From: Lateolabrax maculatus
Lineage: Eukaryota; Chordata; Actinopteri; Acropomatiformes; Lateolabracidae
Assembly (NCBI GenBank): GCA_031216445.1
Contig: CM062208.1
Span: forward strand, 4,058,001 to 4,122,000
Direction: 5' to 3'
Length of the DNA: 64,000 bases
Positions within the stretch are counted from its first letter, which is position 1, and each line of letters begins with the position of its first letter. The translations under genes and the position numbers were made by a program. Under the pieces are notes generated by a model. It ran no database searches. It saw only the letters and a program-made list of their open reading frames with translations, and was not told where the DNA came from. Positions 50,404-61,900 of the stretch are shown one piece after another.

Positions 50404-51040
50404 ATGATTTCTTTCTTTGTGTACAACCTGTTTGTTCTTTTCCCCCATTAGTTTATATTGGTAAATACATGGAAATTATTTTACTGTATTCTACATTATT
50501 TATCAGTTGAATATTATTACAGTACATTTACTTTTCACTCAATTTCAGTTTATTTTACTACATTACTACAGTACATTGAGGTATTAGAAACTTTGAAAAT
50601 GTATACATGTGTTGTGTCTCTGTATTGTGTTCATCATGTAAAGAAATTGATTTGGGGGAAACCAGAAGTACTGTTATTCATGGCAGTAACAGGTTTTTAC
50701 AGCAGTGTTTTGAGTCACCAGTGTGTAATGGATATTTAGCAGTGTATGTGTGTCTGAGTTGCTTTAGATGTATGATTACATGGTTTGAGTGGAGAATTTG
50801 GTTCTGAAACTAGTACTGATCTAATAAGGCATAGAGGGGGTTGTATGAATGCAGCCTGTATGGTGGCCCTGAGGGTCAAAACACAACATTTCAGCCTACG
50901 GAAAAGGTGGAACAACACTTCTTTGTATGTGATTGGACAGAAGCCCTGAACTGAACAGTCCCTGGCGACAGTTCAATGCCTTTTCCTGATTCTATTGTGT
51001 GCTATTCTAAGCAGTGTCCTTGCACAAATTTTAAACTGAG
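50404..51040. other. Probable 3' non-coding part of the transposon, then unassigned
   Basis: It is rich in TACAGTAC, ACTGTATT and TACTGTA words, as is the sequence before exon 2. It may belong to the same element. No terminal inverted repeat was identified. The 93-codon frame at 50458-50739 has no motif. Confidence 0.4.
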
Positions 51041-51047
51041 TTTGAAA

Positions 51048-51135
51048 GGATGGAAGAGGAGATTGAAATCATAAGGGAATATTTTAACAAAGGACATTCA
51101 TATGAAGATTGCAGTTATATCCACGGACACTGCGG
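51048..51135 (+). pseudogene. Possible N-terminus of an integrase-type transposase gene
   Basis: An ATG at about 51049 opens a frame reading MEEEIEIIREYFNKGHSYED and then a stop within about 30 codons. The wording (acidic start, EII-YF-KG-SYE-I) resembles the N-terminal helix-turn-helix of a fish and invertebrate integrase-like protein family with an rve core. Nothing of the core follows, so this is a short fragment at most. The chance that it is a coincidence is substantial. Confidence 0.35.
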
Positions 51136-51329
51136 TTAAGCCGTAGACCGTTCAGGTCATAAAAATTAACATTCAGATTACAGTTTTTCTCCATTGTATA
51201 CACACAAGAAATGAACACAATTCTGAAAACTTGACTTAAGACTGCTTAAGTCCAAGCACAATTCCATTGTTTTCACTGAAATAGAAATTTTAATTCACAA
51301 TTTTGTCAAATGTCTGATGCAGTATTCCA

Positions 51330-51770
51330 GACAACTCGAATGTCAGGATTTTCTGACCTAGGAAAAGTACACTGGAACGCCACTCAAAGTCGGAGATAGT
51401 ACTTGTAAACTCGGGGAAAATCCATCTACCAGAGAATCCGGATAATCAGTTTTCTGATGTCACACAACAATGGCAGGAAGTGCACATCATAAATGGTAAA
51501 CCATCAAATGCAACATAAAGTACATTTGCCTGTATTAAATTAAAATGATACACACTACATACTCGCCTGCACTGCTGACTGTTTAATTGTCTACAGACTT
51601 GCCAAAGAAACACCAGTTTGTCAAGGTCAGCCATGTTTTTTGTTTACTTTTGGTGTTGTGCACCTTGAATGCAGTGGGTAAAACAGAAATTTCAACTGGG
51701 AAATTCCGACCTCCGGCTGAGCATAAGCACAAATCCTATCATTTAGCACACTTAGAAAACACTGGCCTTC
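51330..51770 (+). repeat. MITE-like interspersed repeat
   Basis: It starts near GATTTTCTGACCTAGGAAAAG and contains ACACTGGAACGCCACTCAAA, AACAATGGCAGGAAGTG, CATCATAAATGG and a TTGCCAAAGAAACACCAGTT block. It ends near GGGAAATTCCGACCTCCGGC. The ends are loosely complementary (TCTGACCTAGGAAA against GGGAAATTCCGACC). I recall similar arrangements in fish as non-autonomous DNA transposons. A frame at 51587-51970 starts inside it and runs past its end, which argues against that frame being a gene. Confidence 0.4.
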
Positions 51771-53340
51771 AAAATGCCATTCCCCAATTGGTCTCACTCA
51801 CATCTCACCTGTTCAAACTCAAGTGGCAAAACACTACAATCATGTGTCAGAGCATGAAAGAGGCAACAGATGACCACTATTCTCTCCTGTTGGGGAAAAT
51901 AAAGGAAGCAGTATGGAGAACAAAGAGGAAAACAAGCCAATACAAAAAAACTTTGTTGCAGTTACTGTAATAGTTCACTCAGTATTACAGTAACAGATAA
52001 ATATTTGTTTGCTTTGTTACCTTTTTGCGTTTGTGCACTAATTTCATTATTACATCCCCAGGAAGACAGTCTTAACATTTTCTTACTGTAGTGTTTCTCA
52101 TTTTAGTTCAGTGCAATTACTGTAAGTTTTGCCAAAATAGATAATATTTGTGTATTCTACAATGTTGCAGTATCAACTGTAAGTTTACCATATGACTCTT
52201 GGAAGCTGGGTTATAAATTTAACCCATTAGGAGCTCATTGGAAATGTGCATTGTGTGCTATGGTAATACAATGATTGTGTCAGTGCAATATTTATATGAT
52301 ATGATAAAGAAAAAAGGAAACAATTTCTGCGCATTTTATAAATTTGAATATGTAACATGGTCTCATGGAACCAAAATATATGTATATAAGTATTTTGATG
52401 GTAGTGTTTTAAATTTTGCTGTGTTTAATTGATTACTCTGAAATATCCATATGATAGCTGACAAAGAGATTTGTGAAGATTTGATTTAAACTCTTTTGTT
52501 TTGAGATATTGAGCTACAGTGCTAATTCCTTGTGTGCGAAAAGCTACATGGCAATAAACCCGATTCTGGTATAGTTTCAGGAAACTTAAACAATTGGGAA
52601 AAACTAATAGCGGCCGGGTTGCGGATGGGTAAATATTTCATCATTAATTAGAAACATTTTCTCTCTAAATCAGAGGAAATAATTGTTCAGCTGGGTGGAG
52701 GGTCAATGATTTATGCGTACGTGCGGATGATGTCAGAGCATCACTATGCTTTGGAATTGGAAAGCAGGAAATTGACATGTCAAGGCGTAGCGTTTGCAAT
52801 GAAGCCAAAGGCCTGAACGAGTGGCCAGTTTGCCATCTAAGGGACTTCTGTGTAGCTGACTTCATTCTAAAGTAGTTAACTTTAAATCTTGCCCAGAGCG
52901 GCATCAGTTGCCTGACAGAGAAACAACCAATCACAGCAGCGTAGTTTAGAGCGTCCCTCCGGCTGATCACCAACCCACCTTAACACATCCACTGAATAAG
53001 TCTTTTACATTTTTTTGCTTCTTTCTTTCTTTCCTTCTTTTTTATGTTACATCCTCCCATCGGTGGATGTTTAAATGTTAAAACCTGTAGATATGTGCCG
53101 TGTTGCTCCTCAGACTCTGTGGGCCTCAGCTTTAGGTCCTCCCACATGCTCTTGGCTGGTTAATATGTGCACCAGCAGAGAGTATCACGACCTCAGACAG
53201 TTGTTACTATTCATTCTGTTTACTGCTTTGTTCACTCTGCCATTTACTAACCCTCCCTGCCATTACAGATCCTGACACTCCTTCCTGACCTGCAGTAAGC
53301 AGTAACCACTTCCCCGCTGTTCCCATCACCCGGCCTCCCC
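51771..53340. other. Non-coding stretch
   Basis: No gene recognised. An inverted repeat with 12-base arms lies at 51961-51994. TACTGTA-type words continue to about 52160. Sequence at 52500-52570 ends with CAATAAACCCGATTCTGG, which could be a polyadenylation-like tail of an unknown repeat. Positions 52600-52980 look like a conserved regulatory block by content only. Confidence 0.55.
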
Positions 53341-53344
53341 CGCC

Positions 53345-53600
53345 CATTGACTCATCCACTTTCCCATTTCCAAAGAAAGAAGCCGGGTGACGGTACTATG
53401 TGGATAAAAAATCCGCAGACGGAGGAGGTTGGGGTCGTTGGCCAAGGCCATGATCGTCCCCTAACCTCAACCAAGAAGTTATCATTGTAACCATGATGAC
53501 GAAGGTCCCCCAATCTTAGCAAAGTAGTCATTTTAAAGCAAACTGTGGTTTTAAAGCCGAACCAAACCTTGACCATAGCCTTGTCACATCATAAAACAGT
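53345..53600 (-). repeat. Dispersed repeat family A, copy 3, reversed
   Basis: Read on the minus strand, 53509-53455 gives GGACCTTCGTCATCATGG, TTACAATGATAAC and GGTTGAGGTTAGGGGACG. This matches 33566-33617 with only scattered changes. Further along the minus strand are GCCTTGGCCAACGACCCC and a CTCCGTCTGCGG segment. The strand of the copy is opposite to the one at 33470-33900, as expected of a mobile repeat and not of a local duplication. Confidence 0.6.
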
Positions 53601-56600
53601 TATTTTTCCAACTGTGCTTTGCAATGGCTTTGGAAGACATTGACAAATGATGTTGTCCTGTTAATAGGAGCGTCAGATCAGAAAAAGCTTATATGTGTTG
53701 TTCTGGAGCGCAGGGATAAACAACGTAGTTTGTCATTCAATTTAGAGAAGTTGTTGACCAAAGGTCACACCTGCAGGCAATCACAGAGCAACCGGGGGTA
53801 GAGCAGAGGAGCTGTACTTGTGGGTGAATTGGCCCTTTTCTGCTACCTGCTTATACCTCAAGTATATGTATTATGAGCTATTTGTGTTGGGATTTTGTGC
53901 AATATTAATCCTGCACTCATTTGTGTGTTGTTGCCAGGTTAATGTCAGCAAGACTTTAGTTTATTTAGTATTGTGGTTTTATTTTAGGCAAAGTCTTGTT
54001 AGTTTGTTATTTTGGCCATGGGCTCTCCCTGAAGTTCAACTAAAGCTTCCATATTTGGCAATAACAGAATCAGAAAACATACAAACTGACTCCTCGAGTT
54101 CTTCATCTCGTTTAGAGTTACTCGTCTCTTCCCCCAGATAAGCTTTAGGTCTTCTGTCTTACTTTCGTCTGTCCTCTTTTCTTTCTTATACCACGTTATT
54201 TATTCATCAATGGGTAGAGTGGATACATCATCTAATTGAAAAAAGAAAAAATGAAAAAGAAGAAAAAATAGAATATATACAAACCAGCAAGAGCAAAACA
54301 TGAAACCAAAGGATTTTTTCCCCTTTGGGAATAAATTAAAAGGCTGCAGCATGCTCGCTGTATTGACACTTGCATGATAATTATCATTCTTCTGTGTCTG
54401 TAAACAAAATCATTAGTGGGCTGTGGTAGACTTCTGTAGTCTGTGTAATAGGGCCACTGATTACTTGTTTTGGTGTTAGCAAAGACATCAGCCTTGGAAG
54501 AATATTGGCATTAGTGGTGGGTGGAACCAGACCTGATCAATTTTCTCTTAATGAGTTCTCCACCTCTCTCCTCTCTTCTTTCGTCATTCCTCTCAGCTGT
54601 CTGCTGAGCTAGCGCTTCTGCATCTTTGCAGGAAAAAGAGGACAGAGAATGGAGAGGAGCCAAACTGGCTCATCCGTGAACCTTTAAAGGTCACCCAATA
54701 TCTTGGCAAACAGCCACAGAACATTAACCACTACCTTTGCATTGTACTTTTCATTTTGTTGCGTCAGGTTGATCTACTGAGGATGAGAGCAATATGAACA
54801 GTATTTTACTGAGTGATCATCATTTGAAACAGTATTTGTTATGAATAATGTACCTTCTCAAATCCATGATACAATATATGAGCCTTTTTCTTATGAAAAT
54901 ATTATCCAGGGAGCATCGTTTTTCATATGTTGACTGGTTATTTTCTTTGAGAAATGAAAACCTGTGGTCCCGCTCTCTCTCTTTCACACACACACAACAC
55001 ACACACATTGCAAGGAAGCAGGTGTAATCTATGACTAGAATCAGTACACTGCATACTTACTATTCATGGTGTCAAGAGTTTAATAAAATCCCAGCTATAC
55101 TTTAACTACATGGTTTGTTTTCCATTAGTTTTTTTATCAGCTCAAGTTTTTTTTTTTATCTAACCTGACTTACCATATCTTACAGGTGTACATGACACAG
55201 TAGCTTTTTCCCCTGCCTTCTTCACAGTGTGATGTGTGGAGCGCTGCGGGCTGCTGTAAGCAGATTTCGGTGGTGATACATGAACAGCAGCTAAGCAGCA
55301 GCCTGCTCCGAGCTCCTGCAGTGTTTGTCCGCAGGGGGAAAACAGATGAGGTTGACTCAGGGGTCATCGGCTCCTCCTGGGCAGGACGCAGCTGATCATC
55401 CTCTCCCTGAGCCGCTCCACTGCTCAACAATCGCAGCACAATACCAAAACCATGAGGCGAAGAAAACGTAGTGGCCCTTTTCCACCCACTGTTCTGCCTT
55501 CAGGACGGCAACACCATGAACTTTCCCGGACTGGTTGTACGATGACAAGTTACATGAATATAAACATGCAATACATTTATTGATAGATGAGACTCCCATC
55601 TTTTCTGTCATTGTGATAATTCCCAAAAAGAACACCCTGTTGAAAGATAATCCAGGTACAATGTGCAGAAGAGTACATGCTGAAAAGCGGTGTTCAATGG
55701 TTAAAAGAATGTTGTTTGTATTTATTTTCCTTTGGTAAACAATGAGAGAATAAAGCTTAATCCCAAGTGACAGTACTGCTGCCAACCGCTGCCATGGGTC
55801 AGTACAGTTTAACCTTTTCCTTTAACTCCAGACACCTCACTGTTGTGCACTGTAAATAATTTTAAGCTGGTTCAATTGAACACTGTGAACATGGGTTGAA
55901 TCATTAACTCCAAGTTGTCTTATCTAAAACCGACTAAGGTAAATTAAACGACAGATATTCAGTTTAGTCACACTGACACGTTTACTTTCCATTTCCATTT
56001 TCTGAGGTTAAAGATTCAGTTATTTATTTGACATGAAGAACTAAAAGCTGCTGCTGACTCAACATGTGAGGCTGCTCCTAAATAAGTGTGTGAGATTAGA
56101 GACTGAATTTGATACTAACCTTCATCGTGGTTAACATTGTTTTCATTATTAGGAAAAGAAACCATGACTTTGCACGTATTAAAGAGACACAGCAGCCCCA
56201 GTCTGTTCCTCTTATTTAATGATCACTCCATACTTACCAAATTGTCCATTCAGCATTTACTGCAAGGACTTTGCAACAGGTACAAGACAGTAGGTTTTGG
56301 CTCACATCCCTATGTCGATATTGAGAGTAAATCCTGTAAGTAGGCATCAATGAAAAAAAAAGTTTTAGTAGGAGACGGCTGATTCATTTCCAAGGTGTTT
56401 TTTCTGCCCTATTGTGCAAAGGAAAAACTTGATTACATTTTTTTTATTGGCTTAATGTAAAGAAGAACATCTCCACAGCGTTAAGTAATTCAGTAAGTCT
56501 TTTTCTAAATGATTTTCTTACTGTACTGAATTTCTTTTCCTTGCACACAGAAATTGTATTTATGTGAGAAATGTACTTATTACAATTAAAGAGCATGTGC

Positions 56601-58655
56601 ATTTAAAAGAAAATGTTCTCTAATATATGTGCATTGTGACTTTTACAAAAAAACATGTGCCTGGATCTAAAACATGAAAGCCGACATATCAAATTGCCAG
56701 CACGTCTGCAGAGGGAAGTGCATGACTGAAAGGGGTATATTCAATTGTGCACAAAGCTTCCAATGGAATCCTCTTCACAGGAAAATTCACAAACTGGATC
56801 ATAAAAAGAATTTCCTTCTAACTGTAAAATATCTTTCTCTACATCTCTGTTGCAACACAAAATAAAGATGCTGCTGGTTTCCTGGGGAATTTTCTGCAGT
56901 GCTTAAAATGATTAGAGAAAAGCTCCTCGGGTGCAGTAGATGTATATTAACAAGCAAACTCCCACACACACATGCACTCTGATTTTGACTATTTCTCACA
57001 CATGACTCATCTTCATAGTCTTCATATCTCCATCTGAAATGTGTCAATATGTATATGAAAACAATTAATATACATGACCTGGTCAAAATCACCCATGACA
57101 TCCTTTTTATATACAAAATCTAGACTGACATTTTACAACATATCAATGTGCCCAGGTGAGGATTAAAGAATTAGAAAAGTATATTTCCTCAGTAGAAATT
57201 CAGTTCATGTCATCCAAAAGCTGCATACAGTTATACAGTAGAGGGCTGCATACAGACATGTCCACTTCTTTTCACATGTTGGCTGTGAGCTCCACACCAG
57301 GCAGAAGACATCAGTGGCACATAAGCACCACTGAAGCCTCCATCCGTCCAACACACACGGACTTCTGACCTCCCGTTGGGCCGACGCTGTCCTGCCAGCA
57401 GCTCAGCTCCTGACAGGACAGCAGGCAGGCACATTGTCTAAACTGTTTACCATCCTGACTGTTATCAGCAATTCCATGGATGATAAATAGCGTTCGAGTA
57501 CAGAGGAAGAAAATGGCATTTCCTGCGCCCAGCAGAGCTCTACACCAGCGCTTTTTAAAAGCTTTCTGGCTCTCCAAAAACCAAAAATGTACATTCAGCG
57601 TGTATACCAAAGGATTAAAACAACAAATTTACAGTATAAGGATGCCAGGACTGCTTGTAAATCAAGACTGTCACAGTTTAATTGCTACATCTGGCAGCCT
57701 ATTATAAAAACGTTTAAGAGTTGGAGCTCTATTTCTCTGTAAGAGAAATCATAAATGGCTCTATATCCTTTTGAAATCACATTTTTGCCATTGTGACATT
57801 ACAGTATTAAGATTTAAACCCCAGTTTATATATGTGAGAATATTTCTCTCACAGAAACTTTCCGTGTAATTTAAATAAATGTGGGAATACTTTGTGATCC
57901 AAGGCCAAAGAGATGCATAGGAGCTACTTTCATCCATATTCATATGGTAGTTCTGCATAGTAGTTCAATCAGTGTTCTTTTATCTACAGAGCTGAAGGCA
58001 ATACTGAGTGCAGACTCGGATTGACGGCATGTGTTCCACAGAAATTTTGGCTGTGAAATGAATTCCTGCAGACGCAAAGTCAAAAAAAATAATTTGTAAG
58101 CTATTAGTATACGTACTTTTATTATACTAAGGATCAATCCTAATTGTCTGGTACCCATATCTGGTAGTCTATGGTGGTTGATTCTTTTCCGTGAGACAAC
58201 ATCCCAAAATGTATGATACATGTACGTTATGAATGATATACTATTGGACAGTTATTTTATTAAGAGTTTCATGTTGCAAAGATGTGAATGTTCTGAACTA
58301 AGTGACTTAATCATTCACATTACTTTTCCTTGCCCCATTTTAACTACTTAGTAAACTAAGTATAGTTCAGTGAGTGTCTTTTCTACAGGAACAAAGTGGA
58401 AGCTTGAAATCTCATTGACACCTGAGCTTTGCTCCAGAATGCACCGAGTCACGAGGGCCCTTATCTTTGTTCCCAAACATCTCTCGCAAGCTACAAGTCA
58501 TGTTGACTTAGTGTCATCCTCCTAAGACACCCGGGTCTCTAGGCTCTAACACTTTAGAGCAAACAAGATAAAAATGCAGCAGGAGGACAACTTTTGTGTT
58601 TTTTTTTTTTTCTGGTGAGAGCTGCTGTTTTAATGCTTAGATTATTTTATGACTC
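53601..58655. other. Non-coding stretch
   Basis: No gene recognised. A CA tract lies at 54983-55007. GC-richer sequence at 55230-55460 carries an 89-codon minus-strand frame without motifs. The 129-codon minus-strand frame at 55396-55785 looks like chance. A short minus-strand peptide with NPLVY and KAFKKRW at 57545-57616 is discussed in the findings. Positions 57240-57450 are GC-richer and might be regulatory. Confidence 0.6.
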
Positions 58656-58659
58656 TTGT

Positions 58660-58858
58660 TCACTCTTTGCCTTTCATTCACCCGTTCACACACACGCCTC
58701 ACACACCGACGGCGGGGGAGCTGGTCTGACCATCGGGAGCAATTTGGGAACGTGTTAGCAGTGCCCAAGGACAGTTCAACATGGGGACAGGAGGAGCTGG
58801 GAAGGGAACTGCCCAACCTGTGATTAGCAGACGACCCGGTCTGCCTCCTGAGCTCTAA
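58660..58858 (-). repeat. tRNA-derived SINE with V-SINE-like core, reversed
   Basis: Read on the minus strand, the 5' head is AGCTCAGGAGGCAGACCGGG, then GTCGTCTGCTAATCACAGG and TTGGGCAGTTCCC. This is a decayed tRNA-like promoter whose fish consensus has TGGCTCAGTGGGTAGAGC and GGTTCAATTCC. The body has ATGTTGAACTGTCCTTGGGC, ACTGCTAACACGTTCCCAAA and TTGCTCCCGATGG, the decayed form of the conserved core reading TCCTTGAGCAAGACACTGAA...AAATTGCTCC. It ends with GTGTGTGAACGGGTGAATGA. The 3' tail is not clear. An adjacent trinucleotide tract lies on its 5' side. Confidence 0.75.
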
Positions 58859-58892
58859 TAGCCATAATAATAGCACTTTACCAGTAACATTA

Positions 58893-58956
58893 ACAGTAAT
58901 AGTAGTAGCAGCAGCAACAGTAACAGCAGCGGGTGTAGTAGTGGTAGTAGAAGTGG
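58893..58956. repeat. Imperfect (AGT/AGC)n tract
   Basis: Alternating AGTAGT, AGCAGC and AACAGT units over about 60 bases, just outside the tRNA-like end of the SINE. Confidence 0.85.
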
Positions 58957-61900
58957 AAACACAGGGAATTAAAAGTAAAACAATATATACAACAATGGCC
59001 TAACAGAATGTTACCCTGAAGGTTGTATTTGCAACACTTTAGTCTCAGTAGCTGATCACAGAATAACTAAATTAACAAAACACAAATAAATTTAAAAAAG
59101 ATATCTGTCTATTTTCTTGGGCAACTTCTATAAATGTTTCTGGGTAAATGACAGTGGAATATATAGTAATGAAACTATATCAACAATACTATAAGTATTG
59201 TACTTGAGTCCAAATCTGGGGTATTTTCATTTCATGCTACTTTATACTTCTGCTCCACAACATTTCAGAGTGAAATATTGTATTTTTCACTTCACTACAT
59301 TCCTCCAGGATCTGGAGATGTGTAGTGAAGTGAAAAAGCAGAGCTGCGGGGAACAGGGCGAGACAGGGCCGGTGTCACCATGACATAGTGAGCTTGTCTT
59401 TTTTCTTAATTGAGTGCTAATCATCCGTATCTGTTATAGATTCCTCAGTGCAAATTCAACGGTAAATTATCTTTCATATTTCACAAGGGTCAGCTGAAAG
59501 TAGTCCCCTTTGAATCAGCATGCATTCATGTGGTCTTTTTCTCAAGGATTCCTGTGCTTTAGGCTTTCGCTCATCTTTATCCTTGATTAACAATAGTGTA
59601 TTACATATTGTATATCTGTAGGCAATACACAGTATTTTAGTAGGACATGGTTTTAACAACAAACTAGACTAACAGCAGGGTTGATATTCCCAACAACATG
59701 TCAGTAATATGAAGAATATAATAGCACGCCATCAGGGTGCACACCATGTAATGATTTCCCTACAAAGAATGAATGAAAATGTTTCAAATCAAGCTTGTTT
59801 TTTACTAAATAATTCTATGTTTGTCAAATCCAATTAACATTAAAGAGCAAATTTAACTATTTACTTTGTTTTTTTATCGATTTTTTTACATGAAGGTTTG
59901 AAAAAAAAAAAGAAAACAAAGAAAAGTGGAACAGTGTGAGGTTTTGTTGAAATGTTTTATTCTTTTTTAGCCATTGGAAAGTTATTCACTCTTGAAATCT
60001 TAAGGCTTCCAAATGTTGAAATATATGTAAAAAAAAGACAGCTGGACATCTCTATTCTGCTGAAATAAATTGTTGCATGTACCCTGGTGGCACATTCAGA
60101 GGACTGGCACAGTGGCCTCCCTCTGTTGAGCTCCATGTAAATTTGCCTGTTCTCTTCAATACACATGAGGTCTACAAACCATTACTCTCACTGCTCAATA
60201 CTTTTTCTTTACTAATTCACCACTTTCGCTAGTAAAAAGCCGCCCTAATATTCCACAGAGGCATAATATGAGCAAAATTATGGGCAAAATCTTCCCAAAT
60301 GCCTCCAGGTCAGGTCAAGTTTCTGTTGACATTTCTGTTGACATTTTGGACTAATTAAAATGTAGCATCAGAAATAACACCTTTCAACAGTGGTGTCAGG
60401 TACTGTTACACTTACAGGGGTCAAAGTTTCTGTTTTCGGATTTCAGTGATGAATTCCAACATTTATAAATGTTAATCTATAATTAAATACATTGCAATAT
60501 TATTGCTCAAAGACAGACTTAAGAGCGGAGGGGTGATGTGACTCAAATAAGCCTTTTACTACAGCGAAAATAGTCATTTCAGGTACTCAGTCAGTTATTC
60601 AATTATCACCTAGTGAAGTATAAGGCTAGAGATATTTTTCTTACTCTGAACAAATCCCATGAAAAGGCCAAAACCTATTATTATAACCTTATATATACTG
60701 TATATTATAGCCTATAATATAACTGTTGGGCCGGATATATCTCATTCCTCTGTGCCATAGAGTAACACTGTTGTCCAAAAACTAAACATACAGCCATTGT
60801 TGAAGCGGGTGACATGTTCCTTCTTTAAAATGGGCAATTTAGTTTATTTTGAGTTATACACACATACACCATCCTGCTGTGGTAAATACTCACTAAAGCA
60901 CTAAATGTGTATTAATCCACATTTGAAAAAAGTCCCCAAAAATTGCACTCCTGTTAGAGTGAAACTGAAACTACAGTTTCCATCCATTTCAGGAAATTAT
61001 TTATCCTTTTTAAAAGATGGTTCTACATATTTGTGGCCTGTTTTTGAAGATGTACGCCTTCTCAGCAGTAATCAGTGTCAGAAGAAAGCAGCTCATAGCC
61101 AGTCTTGATTACTGACAGTGAAATTACATTCCTGAAGGAGGGAAGTTTTCCATCCAATTGCGTCATAAAAACAAACCATTACTGGAAACCTCATTCAACA
61201 CAGTGACACCTGCTGATGAGGAACATATTTAGTTACAGCAGATAAACCATTAAATGCCACCTGATGTCTCAAGAACATGAGTCTTGAACATGAGTGTTTA
61301 CCAACACTGACAATCTGGACGACAGCACAGTATCTCAGCTGGTGTTTCAACCAACTGTGCACGATGGCCAAAAAAGGAAAAATGTAAGTCTAGGAACTGT
61401 ACACTATCTTCCAGACACCTCCGATGCTCTGATTCACTCACTGACTCTCCCAGTCAGAGGTTTCTGCTCTGACATTAGTGACACTTTGATATCAGTGGGA
61501 TAGAAACTTGTGGCTCTTGACCCAAGGATTTCACTTGTTAAATTACTGAACAAAGATTGTTTGGAGTTTAGCCAGGAACAGATCAAAATGACTACTACTG
61601 TCTAGCTCCTACTGCTACCATTACTAACCAGCATGTGGGGACGTTTCTTTCATTTTACAATGTCTTCTTTGCTTAGAAAACTTCAATTTTTCCCACAATA
61701 TCTCATGACATTAAAATCCCAATCCATCAAGTTCACCACTTGTGGACTATGAAGAAAAAAAAACACATCAGACACCAATTATTGTCAGATTTGAACACAA
61801 CAATGAGCCGGTTAAACCCAAAGGAAGGAACTAAGTTGAACCAATGTCAGCATTAATGACCCGACAACTCAGGCAATACTGAACAGGTGCTAAATTATTT

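Noticed and set aside
51587..51970. 127-codon plus-strand frame with a hydrophobic segment near its start
   Set aside because: It begins inside a MITE-like repeat and ends at an inverted repeat. The hydrophobic run comes from repeat sequence.
55396..55785. 129-codon minus-strand frame
   Set aside because: No domain or conserved motif, overlapping unrelated frames on both strands, and length within chance.
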